Assembly (NCBI GenBank): GCA_020740775.1
Contig: JAHEWK010000010.1
Coordinates: forward strand, 2,294,001-2,358,000
DNA: 64,000 nucleotides
Direction of reading: 5' to 3'
From: Ilyonectria destructans
Taxonomy: Eukaryota > Ascomycota > Sordariomycetes > Hypocreales > Nectriaceae
Shown here: piece after piece, positions 44,934 to 56,237 of the stretch
Position numbering within the stretch: position 1 is the stretch's first letter
Layout: every line of letters begins with the position of its first letter
Notes under the pieces: model-generated
Seen by the model: only the letters and a program-made list of their open reading frames with translations
Told to the model about the DNA's origin: nothing
Database searches by the model: none
Made by a program: the position numbers and the translations under genes

Positions 44934-45007
44934 GGTTCCGTGGTCTAGCTGGTTATGGCATCTCGTTAACACCGAGAAGGTCCCCGGTTCGAGCCCGGGC
45001 GGAATCA
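44934..45007 (+). tRNA. tRNA-Val (anticodon AAC)
   Basis: A full cloverleaf folds. Acceptor GGTTCCG pairs with CGGAATC (one G-U), with discriminator A. The D-arm contains TGGTCTAGCTGG (A box), anticodon stem TCTCG/CGAGA closes loop TTAACAC with anticodon AAC, and T-arm CCCGG-TTCGAGC-CCGGG holds the B box GGTTCGAGC. No intron. A run of six T at 45009-45014 is the expected Pol III terminator. Confidence 0.96.
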
Positions 45008-45008
45008 C

Positions 45009-45014
45009 TTTTTT
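45009..45014 (+). terminator. Pol III T-run terminator of tRNA-Val
   Basis: Six consecutive T residues one base after the mature tRNA 3' end. Confidence 0.85.
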
Positions 45015-45887
45015 GGCCCATGGCACTTGTTTTTTGCCGTGGGTCGTGGACGTGCTCCAGTTGTCCAGTTTGAGTGTAAATCCGCAGATCAATCGGCATT
45101 GCGACGGGCTGAAGCTCAAATTTTGTTCTTAACAAGTCTGACGAGTTAGACTACGAATGAGTCACAGGGAGGCCGCTGTTGTTAGATATATCCCCTAATA
45201 AAGATGTGATGAAATAACCGAGGATCCTCTTTTTAGTCAATTCGGATAATCCGACAGCTGTTGAGGCCCCCCCTAGTAATAGCTAGCCTAATCCTGTTCG
45301 CGTCTCCTAGTGCCGATCTCGACAAGACACGCAGAGATCAACATCGCCTTATATTGGGCAGATCGGTGTTTTCACTATCATGGCCTCAAGATTAGACACT
45401 CTTCAATTTTTGTTCAGTCTTCCCTCTCACCTTCTTTGACAGCAATCTTGAACATTTTTTTTTCGCATTGCCAGCGGCGAAATCGACTCCAGTAACTTCC
45501 TACCCAAGTTTATAAGCAACCCGGATATGGGCAGAGTAAGCTTACATCAGTGACTTGGAGTCTCAATTTTTGCAACGCCTGGCTAGCTCTAGGCAGGCTT
45601 ATTTAGTTCATAGTTACTTTTCTAGAACGTGGCGTGATATTGTTCCTGTTGAAGTCGTAAAAACCCAAACTACCCTGTACCGACTGCATCAATATCCATA
45701 ATTTAGCCTAGACCGAAATGGCAGGCCCATAGATAATCAGGTTTAATAATCGACCCACGGATTCATCCCTGCACTCGTCAACGTCATCAGCCCTCCCTCA
45801 CATGGTAAAGTGCTGCTACTTTGCCCTTAACACAATCAATCGTCTCACCACGCTTTTCTCGCCACAAAAACGGCGGGAGAATGGACT
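45015..45887. other. Intergenic
   Basis: Contains the second copy of the TTGAGG-C-tract-TAGTA element (45261-45278) and the promoter of the histidine kinase. No gene supported. Confidence 0.5.
45261..45278 (+). repeat. Single arm of the G/C-tract element seen at 6023-6039
   Basis: TTGAGG, seven C, TAGTA. It differs from the other copy only in C-run length. No inverted partner was found beside it. Confidence 0.5.
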
Positions 45888-48800
45888 ATGGAGTCTCAGA
45901 TTGCGGGCGTTTTGAGTACGATTAACATCACAGACGTCCTCGATGCAGACTCTCGTCCCACTTTCATCATTGATCTCGACCCCGATGAGGAATTGCCGCG
46001 AGGACTCAAAGCGATTCGCCCAGTTTTTTGCAATGTTGCTCTCCGACTACACGAGCGTTTGCTTGACGCTGTTTGTGGCAACGAAGGACCAGATCCAATA
46101 GACGATGAGGCGGATTCGGTGCCATACGGGGCGTTTCAGAGTTGGGCCACAGGAATAACTACGCAGGATGACTCAAAGGACATATTCCCCCTTTCGTGTT
46201 TGTACAAGGATCTTCTCTGGACCGGCTCCACTGTCTCTAAAAGATGGAGGCTGATCAGCGGCAATCGAGCGTGGCGGGCTGATATCCCTCGTCACAATCT
46301 ATCGCCAAGTGCACTCCACGAAGCGACAAGGGAACCTCGCAAGCCCCGCCGTCGCAAGTTAAATATTGCAGAGCCGGGCCAGACGAAGGCTGGTCTAATT
46401 GCCGAGTCAAATCCGGCCGAGCCGATTGTCGAGGGGAGCACCACAACTGGCACAACACTGGCTGCGTCCTACAAACAGCCCCCATCAACCAGAACAACAT
46501 GGGGTCGGCAGATATCCAAGACAAGTTCTTCCGAGATTGGGCGAAGTTCGTCTAGCGGATCCGTTGTCCTCGGAAGACCTGAAAAGGCTATTGTTGACTG
46601 GACGGTTACCAAGCCCAAAGGAATACTATCACCTCATATCGAGATTGCTCGGAGTGTTGACTGGGCATCAACTCCACTAGGTCCGATGGAGAAATGGTCG
46701 CCAGAACTACGCCAGGTCGCAAATCTCTGCATGAACAATCCTCACCCGGCCAGCATCTTCTGGGGCAGTGAACTGACAATGCTCTACAACGAGGCCTATG
46801 CTCGTGTCATTGCTGGCAACAAACATCCGACGATGATGGGAACGGGGGCTTCAGGCCCATGGGCGGAACTTTGGGACGGACTTGGGCCGACGTTCGCGGA
46901 AGTAGCTCGGACAGGAGTCGCCTTTCAGATACAGCACGACGACGTTTCCTTCTTTAGGCACGGGTTCCTGGAAGAAGTAACTGTTACTTGGTCATTGACT
47001 CCTCTTTATGGCGGGACTGAGCAGCTTGTTGGCTTCTACAACGCACCGTTTGAGACGACTGAAATGGTGTTGAGCCAGCGACGCATGCAGACCATCAACA
47101 AACTTGGCGATTCGCTCACCAAGGCAACTACGGTTGGGAGCTTTTGGCAACTGGTTCTGCAAGGCCTGGAGGCAAACCATCGCGATGTTCCCTTCGCCCT
47201 CCTCTACTCGGTGGGAGATGCAGAAGACGGGGATCTCTCATCGACTTCCTCCAGGAGCTCAATCTCCAACAAGTCATGCCGTCTCGAGGGAACCCTGGGT
47301 GTGCCCGAAGGCCATGTCGCTGCTCCAACACAAATCGATCTGAAGCGAAGCTACGAAGGCTTTGTGCCGTCATTCCGAGAAGCCATGCGGACCCGAGAGC
47401 CCACGCTTCTCCATGCTAGAGATGGCACATTGCCCCCGGAGTTGCTCGAGGGCATCAACTGGCGAGGCTTCGGAGATCCTTGTCGCGAAGCCGTTATTTT
47501 CCCAGTTCGACCGACCAACGGAGATGCTGTCCTGGCTTTCCTTGTGTTGGGAGTCAATCCTCGCAGGCAATACGACGAGCAAGACAAGTCTTTTGCCACT
47601 CTCGTCAACCGGCAGCTAGCGACATCATTGGCATCCACCATCCTCTTTGAAGAAGAGACTCGACGGAGTAGAGATGCTGTAGAAGCAGCAGCTTTAGAAA
47701 ACGAAGAGTTGACTCAGAAATTGAACTTGCAGGCAAGTCGTCTGCGGCGAATGACCGAGCTGTCACCGTTGGGCATGTTTCTCATCAACCCCGAGGGTGT
47801 CCTGCGTGAGGCCAACGACTGCTTTTACGAAATGACAGGCCACACGAGAGACACACAGTCTGAAATGTCCTGGGTCGACTTTATCTCAAAAAGCAGTGCG
47901 AAAACTATGGAAGACGGTTGGCAGCGCTTGACAACAGAACTTCTCCCGTGGTCAGGCGAGCTGCGACTCAACAAGAGAGCCGAAAGCCGCGTCAACTCAC
48001 ACGACGAGTCCATTGACTCGTGGGTTTTGTTCACGGCACATGTCGAACTTTCGGCGACGGGCGCCTTGAGATCCGTCATGGGCTCCATCACGGATATTTC
48101 ACACTTGAAGTGGGCTCAAGGGTTGCAAAAGCGGCAACTTCTCGAAGCCGAAGAGACACGACGCCAGCAAAACGAGTTCATCGACATCACCTCTCACGAG
48201 ATGAGGAATCCACTCAGCGCAATCTTGCAGTGCGCCGATGATATCTCTTTGTCACTGGGGCTTTGTAGCAGCAGCAGTGTATCTCCCTCACAAGCAGTCA
48301 TCGATGCCTGTGTGGATGCTGCGCAGACAATTGTGCTCTGCGTCCAGCACCAAAAGTCCATCGTGGACGACATTCTTACCATCTCAAAACTCGACTCCAA
48401 CCTACTCCTAATCACTCCGGTGGCCTGCCAGCCCGAGGTCATACTGCAGCGCGTCTTGAAGATGTTCGAGTCCGAGGTGCAGGCCAGGGATATCAAACTG
48501 AAGCTTGAAATAGACCTGGAATTCGAACAACGGGTGGTGGATTGGGTGAACATGGATCCTAGTCGAGTTCTACAGATCCTCATCAACCTCATGACGAATG
48601 CCATCAAGTTCACAGCTTCGTCAGATACGCGTAATATCACCGTTATGGTAGGCGTATCTGGGGAACCCCCTGATGGCACGATAATTCCAGGGTTTCAATA
48701 TATCCCTACCAAGTCAGGCATGAGCAATATTATTACTTCAGAGGACTGGGGATCTGGAGAAGTGCTATACATGCGCTTCAGTGTCAAAGATACTGGGTGT

Positions 48801-49595
48801 GGTTTATCAGAGGAAGAAAGGCAGCTCCTTTTCCAACGCTTCAAACAAGCATCTCCACGAACCCACGCCAAGTACGGAGGCAGTGGCCTCGGCCTCTTCA
48901 TCTCTAAGCGCCTGGCAGAACTACACGGCGGCAAAATTGGCGTGGAATCTGTCGCTGGCCAAGGAAGCCACTTTGGTTTCTATGTCCAGGCTCGGCGCTC
49001 AAATGCACCAACGCATGAGGGTTCTTCTCAGTCACTACTGATCGAGGTCCCTCCAGCTGCACCGGTTCCTGCAACCAAAGCGGCCAGCCTGCGGCCACCG
49101 ATTTCTAGGGCACCAGCTGAAGAACAACGGGGTTTTGAGACAAAAGCAAGCCGGGGATTCAATCCTCGTGACTTGATCGTCCATGTGGTGGAAGACAACC
49201 TCATCAACCAGAAGGTCTTGGTCAACCAGCTCAAAAAGGCCGGATGCTCCGTCAGCGCTACCAACGACGGCATCGAAGCACTAGAATTTCTCAAGCAGAC
49301 GCATTTTTGCCAGAAGAATGGCTCTGGGTTGTCTGTTATTCTGATGGATCTTGAGATGCCCAACATGGACGGCTTGACGTGTGTCCGTGAGATAAGGACG
49401 ATGCAGAGCTCTGGCATCATTTTAAAGCATGTTCCTGTCATTGCTGTGACAGCTAATGTGAGGGATGAGCAGGTTCAGACTGCTATGCAAAGTGGGATGG
49501 ATGATGTATTGTCAAAGCCATTTCGACTGCCTGATGTCTTGCGAAAGATAGAGACGTTATTAGAGACGTTGTTAGAACCAGTGGAACAATTATAG
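45888..49595 (+). CDS. Hybrid histidine kinase (PAS-HisKA-HATPase-REC)
   Basis: Single exon, 1235 aa. After a poorly conserved N-terminus come SVDWASTPLGPMEKWSPEL and a PAS/GAF-like sensor region (~residues 250-620). A PAS domain follows around LSPLGMFLINPEGVLREAND. The dimerisation box FIDITSHEMRNPLSAIL carries the phospho-His (~769). ATP-binding boxes are present as N (LINLMTNAIKFT), G1 (VKDTGCGLSEEE), F (LFQRFKQAS) and G2 (GSGLGLFISKRL). The receiver has acidic VVEDNLINQKVL, phospho-Asp in ILMDLEMPNMDG (~1154), IAVTAN and SKPF. It should feed a His-Asp phosphorelay via an HPt protein to SSK1/SKN7-type regulators. No membrane helix, so a soluble sensor. All catalytic residues are intact; the input signal is unknown. 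Confidence 0.95.
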   Translation: MESQIAGVLSTINITDVLDADSRPTFIIDLDPDEELPRGLKAIRPVFCNVALRLHERLLDAVCGNEGPDPIDDEADSVPYGAFQSWATGITTQDDSKDIFPLSCLYKDLLWTGSTVSKRWRLISGNRAWRADIPRHNLSPSALHEATREPRKPRRRKLNIAEPGQTKAGLIAESNPAEPIVEGSTTTGTTLAASYKQPPSTRTTWGRQISKTSSSEIGRSSSSGSVVLGRPEKAIVDWTVTKPKGILSPHIEIARSVDWASTPLGPMEKWSPELRQVANLCMNNPHPASIFWGSELTMLYNEAYARVIAGNKHPTMMGTGASGPWAELWDGLGPTFAEVARTGVAFQIQHDDVSFFRHGFLEEVTVTWSLTPLYGGTEQLVGFYNAPFETTEMVLSQRRMQTINKLGDSLTKATTVGSFWQLVLQGLEANHRDVPFALLYSVGDAEDGDLSSTSSRSSISNKSCRLEGTLGVPEGHVAAPTQIDLKRSYEGFVPSFREAMRTREPTLLHARDGTLPPELLEGINWRGFGDPCREAVIFPVRPTNGDAVLAFLVLGVNPRRQYDEQDKSFATLVNRQLATSLASTILFEEETRRSRDAVEAAALENEELTQKLNLQASRLRRMTELSPLGMFLINPEGVLREANDCFYEMTGHTRDTQSEMSWVDFISKSSAKTMEDGWQRLTTELLPWSGELRLNKRAESRVNSHDESIDSWVLFTAHVELSATGALRSVMGSITDISHLKWAQGLQKRQLLEAEETRRQQNEFIDITSHEMRNPLSAILQCADDISLSLGLCSSSSVSPSQAVIDACVDAAQTIVLCVQHQKSIVDDILTISKLDSNLLLITPVACQPEVILQRVLKMFESEVQARDIKLKLEIDLEFEQRVVDWVNMDPSRVLQILINLMTNAIKFTASSDTRNITVMVGVSGEPPDGTIIPGFQYIPTKSGMSNIITSEDWGSGEVLYMRFSVKDTGCGLSEEERQLLFQRFKQASPRTHAKYGGSGLGLFISKRLAELHGGKIGVESVAGQGSHFGFYVQARRSNAPTHEGSSQSLLIEVPPAAPVPATKAASLRPPISRAPAEEQRGFETKASRGFNPRDLIVHVVEDNLINQKVLVNQLKKAGCSVSATNDGIEALEFLKQTHFCQKNGSGLSVILMDLEMPNMDGLTCVREIRTMQSSGIILKHVPVIAVTANVRDEQVQTAMQSGMDDVLSKPFRLPDVLRKIETLLETLLEPVEQL

Positions 49596-50247
49596 AGTTC
49601 TAGAGAGCACCAAGTAGATAAATTAGCTAGACATGCCTTATAATACATGTACATTGTTTTTCGGGGCCGAATTGTGTGGGACAAGGAGACGGTGCGCGGA
49701 GTATTAGAACTCATCTCGGATGATTTATCCAGCAGAAAACACCAATCACACTTGAGAGATTTTCCTCAACATGCTATCAAACAAACCTATAAAGCAGATA
49801 ACGGAAAGCACACCATCAGCTGCTCTATCACATGCTCCTTTTCCGCCGTCTGTGTATGGCCACAGATTAGAACTCCATGCTTATGTTCTGTTTTTGCTTG
49901 TGCGTTGCGTCATCAGTGAGCAAGCGTGTTCTAATGACCAATAATTATGTTCATACGAACATAAAATATTTCAGCAGTAATATTTCCCTGTGTGTTCGAA
50001 TATATATAAAGGAAAGTCGTTATATAATTCACCAATGTGATCCAATCCTGATGAAGTAAGGTCGAACTATAGAGAGTTGGGTGAAAATGAGCGGGGTCCC
50101 CTCCAACTCGCCGGACCGGATCCCTCCGTCTGACATGTTCGATAATCATGTGACTCGATCGCGGTCCTTTGAACGTTCCTGCAGCGGGGAAGACCTCGCT
50201 TGCACGTTCATTCCACCAAGACGTATCTTGCACGCTACAATGAAGAT
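49596..50247. other. Intergenic
   Basis: 3' flank of the kinase and promoter of the HET gene, with an AT-rich patch near 49960-50030. No gene supported. Confidence 0.5.
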
Positions 50248-52371
50248 ATGGCGCCATCCGAACCACAAACGTCGCCGGGGACATCGCAGCATGAAGATAG
50301 TATTGATTTTGGAAACCACGAAATCCAGCTATGGGAGAGCGGCGATGAGATTCGCATGGTCATTCCGTTGGCGTATATCCTTGATCGCGGAGCCAATTCA
50401 CAGCCATCAGAACCATCGAGGACGACAACCTTTGATTGCCCGGTGTGTGAAGATCTCACAAGCGACCTAAGTTCAAGGTACGCCAAATGGGTCACGAAAT
50501 CCCTTGCTGAGCTTGAAGCTAGCAGCCTGCGAGGCTGCAAATATTGTGAACTGCTTAGCCAAGGAATACGAGCATGCATCCCAGATTGCGAGCTTCACGA
50601 TGAAACAAGGCTTTTGGAGAGGCTTGCTAGAGTCCTACCACAGGGAACTGCATTACCTCCGCCTAATAAATATGGCATCTCGGTGTTCAAATTGCGGGAC
50701 AGCGATTTCAATCCGGATGAGCGAGCAATACCAGTTGGGCTAATTCCTTCCGGCGACTCAGAGTCAAGCGGCGCTATACTGGCTGCGCAGTCTTGGCTTC
50801 ACGATTGCGTTAGCAATCACAAGGCGTGCGGCACCAGAGAGCAGGAACCATCACCAACAAGATTGGTTGATGTCTCCCCCAGCGATACACTAGACGTTAA
50901 GCTAGTTCAACTCGGGGAAATGCCGTGCAAGTACGCCTGTTTGAGTCATTGCTGGGGCCAAACGGCGGGCAATCAAACTACCATAGCCACACTTGAGGAC
51001 CGATTGTCACTCATTCCTTGGTCCTCTTTGTGTGTCACATTTCAAGACGCAATCACGATTACTCGTCGACTTGGCATCAAGTACCTCTGGATTGACTCCC
51101 TCTGCATCATCCAAGATAGCAAGGATGACTGGGAGCGAGAATCGGCGCAAATGGCGTCTATCTACGGGACCGCCTACATCACCATCGCAGCCACGAAGTC
51201 TCCAGATCACGATGGCGGCTGCTTTTCAAGAATGTCATCCACCCTTCAAACACACAGGATCTCAGTCCAGGCTGAAGATGGTAGTGATCTTATTCTTTAC
51301 TTTCGACAGATGATTCCTCATTGTCATTCCATGATCCAGTCGACAGATCAGGCCTTGGAATTTCCTCTCCTTGATAGGGGATGGGTGTATCAAGAACGAC
51401 TTCTATCCCCACGTGTCTTGCATTTCGGCAATAACGAGATATCTTGGGAATGCATGGAAATGACCAAGTGCGAATGTGGAGACCCCAACGGGGTGTTTAT
51501 GACGGAAGAGAGGCCACCATTTCAACACCAATTAGTCAACAAAAGTCAACGTCCCAAGATCGCTCACGGATATAGCTTGCGCGAAGGCTGCTCTTTGGAA
51601 CTTCTCAGCGATCGATGGCATGAAATTGTGCAAGAATACTCGGCTTTGAAGCTTTCCTTCCAGAAAGATACCCTCCCTGCTTTGTCCGGCTTGGCGAGAC
51701 AGATGCATCGCTATCGCCCACACGATGGTTACTTGACTGGTCTTTGGGTGAAGACGCTCCTATACGATATGCTCTGGGCTTCTGAGAATGACAGAGCACC
51801 CCGTCCAGCGGAATGGCGAGGGCCATCGTGGTCATGGATATCTACGACGAGCCCAGTGAACTACCAGCGCGCGAACGCCAAGGCTATCATCGAGTTATAT
51901 CCCGAAGTAAAATTCTATGCTAGGACACTTGCAGGGAATAGCGAATATGGTGAAGTCAAACGACCGACTTGTGTCAAGCTCACGGGTCGATTGTTGCCAG
52001 CCAAGCTACGCTACGTCACAACCGCGAATGAAAGTAGAACTGCTGGCTGTGCCCGACCACCAGACTACGAGATTATTCTCAATGGAAAGTCCATCGGTGT
52101 TTTTGATGCTGATTTCGCATTAAAGCTGGAGGACCATATTGACCACGTTTCAGACGGGTTTGCGGTCCAGTTGCTGCTTATGGCGAAGTCTGATAATAAC
52201 TTCTTCTATATTGCGCTTATTAAGGTAGAACTGATAAAGGGGGCAGAGATTAAAGCAGAACAGGATCGCATAATTGTTCAGGAGCGGATTGGGCTACTTA
52301 GTAGATCCCGAGCATATCCCCCACTTCACGGATATCCAGAAGCCTTTGATGAGACGGTTATCTTACGGTGA
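50248..52371 (+). CDS. HET-domain protein
   Basis: Single exon, 707 aa from MAPSEPQTSP; an in-frame ATG 48 bp upstream is possible. An N-terminal Cys-rich patch (FDCPVCEDL…GCKYCELL) precedes the HET domain. Its three classic blocks are all present: YACLSHCWG (~229), IKYLWIDSLCIIQDSKDDWE with QMASIYGTAYITIAA, and RGWVYQERLLSPRVLHFG (~377). The C-terminal half includes WRGPSWSWIS, common in this family. HET proteins mediate programmed cell death after fusion of unlike hyphae, or after infection-like signals. Whether this one is an allorecognition locus cannot be told from sequence. It is intact and not RIP-affected. Confidence 0.93.
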   Translation: MAPSEPQTSPGTSQHEDSIDFGNHEIQLWESGDEIRMVIPLAYILDRGANSQPSEPSRTTTFDCPVCEDLTSDLSSRYAKWVTKSLAELEASSLRGCKYCELLSQGIRACIPDCELHDETRLLERLARVLPQGTALPPPNKYGISVFKLRDSDFNPDERAIPVGLIPSGDSESSGAILAAQSWLHDCVSNHKACGTREQEPSPTRLVDVSPSDTLDVKLVQLGEMPCKYACLSHCWGQTAGNQTTIATLEDRLSLIPWSSLCVTFQDAITITRRLGIKYLWIDSLCIIQDSKDDWERESAQMASIYGTAYITIAATKSPDHDGGCFSRMSSTLQTHRISVQAEDGSDLILYFRQMIPHCHSMIQSTDQALEFPLLDRGWVYQERLLSPRVLHFGNNEISWECMEMTKCECGDPNGVFMTEERPPFQHQLVNKSQRPKIAHGYSLREGCSLELLSDRWHEIVQEYSALKLSFQKDTLPALSGLARQMHRYRPHDGYLTGLWVKTLLYDMLWASENDRAPRPAEWRGPSWSWISTTSPVNYQRANAKAIIELYPEVKFYARTLAGNSEYGEVKRPTCVKLTGRLLPAKLRYVTTANESRTAGCARPPDYEIILNGKSIGVFDADFALKLEDHIDHVSDGFAVQLLLMAKSDNNFFYIALIKVELIKGAEIKAEQDRIIVQERIGLLSRSRAYPPLHGYPEAFDETVILR

Positions 52372-53087
52372 TTAGCTACGTCACACAATTCAGGTGCTCT
52401 TTATGTGCCACGAGAAATATGAAGAGGACGCCTCGGTGTAATAAAAAGGTGCCATGGCTATCCGGAGTTAAAGAAGAGGTGAAACCGTTTCTTATCGCCT
52501 AGACCTTTATTTGCCGGGATGCTGTACCGGATTATAAGGGACTTGATCATCCGCCGTATCGTCAAGCGGCTCTCCCTCGATATCGGCTGGCGGTAGTTAT
52601 TGCACCGCTTGCGTTTTGCGTCTCCTCCTGTCTATCGTTGATCTTATTCCTTTATAGTCGATGTCCCGATTGGCCATGTCCAATTCCCGGGGACCCTACT
52701 GTAAATCCTCTCTTTAATTGGCGGGCCCCTTGACGATTTGCGGAACTTGAAACAATTGCCAAGACGAAAAACTAACCCGACTGCCTCTTTTAGAATGACC
52801 GCGAACTTTTGTTATCACTGCAGCGCCATTCTGCCCGCTCCGCATGCGACGGCGTTATTACCACCTACCTAAAGGTAGCTTGATAGTTAGAAATGAAGCC
52901 ACCGGGTTGCTACCACCTACCTAAAGGCAACTAGATGTATAAAAATAAAGCCACCAACCAAGTCCCAGATCACGAATTGCTACTACACGCTTGTAGTCAT
53001 TATAAAACATGCGCCCCCACGACTAATTAAGCATATCCGTATGCTTCTCGTTAGTAGTTCCTTAGCACAATTGCATCAATTGCAGTC
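52372..53087. other. Intergenic, aminopeptidase promoter with duplication
   Basis: Holds a 52-bp tandem duplication (52859-52957, listed separately) about 130-230 bp before the aminopeptidase start. No gene supported. Confidence 0.5.
52859..52957 (+). repeat. 52-bp tandem duplication in promoter
   Basis: TACCACCTACCTAAAGG begins at 52859 and 52911. Each unit ends AA(T/A)(G/A)AAGCCACC. The copies differ by about ten bases, mostly in the middle. Confidence 0.75.
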
Positions 53088-54452
53088 ATGGTCAAGCTTG
53101 AAACTCTTGCGCTCCTCTTGGGCGCCGGCTATGCTATTGCTGGCGCTATAGAGTCGCACCCCGGCTCTCTGCCGACTCGCCGAGACACGCTAAAGGCTCG
53201 CGAAAAGGGTTTGCGCCTGGTGAAGACAAGCGAGGAGGACCCGGGAGTCTGGTTAACCGAGGAGGAGAAGTTTGACCAGTTGATCTCCAAGAAGATCGGC
53301 TTTGTCGACATCACCGATACCCTTGTAAGAACCAGGCGCAGTTCAACCTCTGCAGAAACATGGCTGATAAAACGTCCAGGAGCTTGAGAACTTCCGCCTC
53401 AACAGCCAAGGCCGCCTGGCTGACGACACAGTCACACTGCAAGCGATTCCTTCGGCTCCCTCGCACCAATCTGTGGCAAACCCCCTGATCGCCAAGGCGA
53501 ACATTGCCAATCTCAGAACCTGGGCCAATGCTATGGCTGACTTCTACAACCGCTACTATCGGGGATCCTATGCTGCTACTAGTGCGACGTGGATGTACAA
53601 CACTGTCGTCAGCGTCAGCTCGTCCAATTCCGCCATCACGGTCTCGCGCTTTACGCATAGTTACAGCCAGCCTAGTGTCATTGCCAAGATCCCAGGAACT
53701 TCGAGTGGCGTGATTATTGTCAGCGCCCATTATGACAGTATTGGTAGCACGACAAGCGGGCGCGCTCCTGGAGCTGACGACAACGCTTCTGTATGTGCAA
53801 CTCTCTCTGGAATACTCGCGATAACCAACTAACGCATCCTAGGGAGTAGTCGTAATCCTCGAGGCCCTGCGAATCCTCGCTGAGGCAGGCTACGCGCCGA
53901 AGAACACCCTCGAATTCCACTTCTACAGCGGTGAAGAGGGCGGTCTGCTCGGTAGCCGCGACGTCATGCAGTCATATGTTTCCTCTGGTGTGAATGTTCT
54001 GGCTGTCGTCAACCAAGACATGACAGGTTACTCGCCGAACAATGTGATTGCTGTGTATACTGACTATGTCGATACGACTTTGACAAACTTTGTCATGAAG
54101 CTAGTTCCTGTCTACTCTGACCTGCCGCTTTTGACTGATGTGTGTGGATACGGATGTAGTGACCAGTAAGTCTACCTCCGGCCTGATTGTTAACCTTTGG
54201 CAAAGGCTGATCATTCGGATCTAGTGCATCTGCAAACTCGGCTGGATTCCCTGCTGCCTACGTGTGTGACGAGAACATGCCAGATTCGAGCCCGTATATC
54301 CACTCGGCTCAGGATACTATTGCCACGTTGAGCTTCGAGCATATTCTCCAACATGTCAAGGTAAGAACTCCCAACCATTTGCATATAAGACGGAAGCACG
54401 CTAAAAGACCTAGTTCACCGTTGGTTTCTTGGTTGAGGGGTCTTACTTCTAG
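53088..54452 (+). CDS. Secreted leucine aminopeptidase, M28 family (LAP1-like)
   Basis: Five exons (53088-53324, 53380-53790, 53843-54165, 54225-54360, 54414-54452) give 381 aa. The signal peptide MVKLETLALLLGAGYAIAGA is followed by a propeptide with LPTRRDTL and WLTEEEKFDQLISKKIGFVD. Catalytic zinc ligands are in order: His in VSAHYDS (~196), bridging Asp in APGADDNASG, Glu in HFYSGEEGGLLGS, Asp in VNQDMTGY, and His in SPYIHSAQDT. A Cys pair (VCGYGCSDH) is conserved in the LAP1 group. The last exon encodes only FTVGFLVEGSYF. It releases N-terminal residues from extracellular peptides for nutrition. No lesions seen. Confidence 0.93.
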
Positions 54453-56237
54453 TATGTTGGCACTTGTTTGATACAAGAGTGTGTTCGTTACATTGTATAT
54501 AGAATTAATTCAGACCTCCTAAAAACTTGTATAGTTTAGTAGGAATAAAACCAATTACTTTAAATACTAGACTGTCCGGTTATACCTCTAATTGATTAAA
54601 AATTGTTTCATATTTCACTTTTAACCCTTTGCTTGAGAGACTCACGAGTCTCAACAAATGCGCTGGGTGCAGCAGACGCCCTGTGATGGCTGAGTGGGGG
54701 CGACAGTAGGCTAGATAACTGTTAACCTCTTTTAGAATTCTCGCCAAAGGGACACCAGTGGGTTGGCATGATAAGAAGGACAAGATACTTGAGATGCGCG
54801 GGCAGTTTCGGCTGGGAGGTGGAGTCTACACATTTCTGATCGATAATTTTAGAAGAGCTCTCATGAGTTGTCTTGGGGACTCTCCATTATCTCAGCTTTG
54901 AACAATAATGACATGGTTTGATATGTAAGTGTGTATACTAACACTGGCACCTTTTCACAGATGTGGGGAATGAGAAAGCCCCTATTGGCAATCACTTTAG
55001 TGCTAGGCGCGTAGTTGGCTGTAGCGAGGGCGTCGATAGATTTGTGAGAGTTTTCCCAAAGTTTCAGCCGGAACGGTCTGCCTTCTCGCCGTTGTTCAAG
55101 TCCCGGAGCTGCGCAGTCTCTCCATTTCATGTGACCACTTCAATACTCTTGAGGGTCGAGATAATCACGGCATAGGATCTCCTACCAAAGTTTCGAGATC
55201 CATTTTTATTTTATTTTATTTAACCCGTGTTGTGCTTGATACTTCCCTTACTCGGGAATCAATGGCAAATCTTTTCAACTGGCGTCACCCTTGGACACTT
55301 TAGGAATATGGTGCGGGGAAGTGAAGGGAAGGCTGAGTATATGTATCCTTGTAAAGGTATGCTTAAGGCCATCGACTAGTAACACAAAGTTCGCTGCGGT
55401 TAACCTATTCTGACAATTTGAACCGACAGGAGGTCCAGATACGTAATTAAAGGAGTATTCAGTTCACGATGCCTTCATATTCTACACTTTTGACTAATTA
55501 AGTATATACGACCATAGTTATTATAAAATACGGCACCCCCTCTACTCCTCAGCCACGATGAGAAGCGGCAGATTCGTATTTAGGTCGGTGAGACTGGGCA
55601 ATCCTTGCTGTTGTGTTTTTTCTCCTTTCTTTCGACGATCCGCGCTTAATTGAGAGAGACAATGCCCTTCACTCAGGAGTCAGCATTGTCAAGTTCAATC
55701 CATCAGTTAGATAGTGCTTCAGCGAATCGGAGCGTAGTATTTTCAACTGCATGACATGGCTCGCGGTTATTCTATGCTACCATAGACAGAGCGTCGAATC
55801 AGGGATACCATCTGGCTGGAGGCAAAGCTTGTCACAGTGGTGGTATCGATGGTGAAAGGAGTGGGCAGAGAATAAAGCGTGGTCCACATGGAAGCGTCTT
55901 AGTACTGAGATGATTAAGTTCATGAGGGCTTACTTTCTCAGTGATGGCGGTCATTTAGCTGCCCTGCTCTCGATTCAGAGACAACCCATGCTGGAGACAA
56001 CAAGGCGGGGTGAATAACAACGCATATATATGAGTGATGCAACGCGATGCAAGAAATAGGCGAAATTGGCAGTGAATAGAGATTTTGAGAATGTGATGTC
56101 GCCTATAAATATCTTTCTCAACCCTCCAAGATATGGCTTTTTCCAGGCAGGTCAACTAATCTCACAAAAACAATATACGTCATCACCCAACTACCACTCG
56201 TTGCCCTATTGGCGAGTATCAGGCCAACTCCTACACT
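54453..56237. other. Long intergenic stretch, no clear gene
   Basis: AT-rich patches near 54480-54600 and 55190-55260. Several frames of 65-90 residues exist (for example minus 54783-54580 and plus 54963-55175) without any recognisable domain. This may be decayed repeat sequence. Confidence 0.4.
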
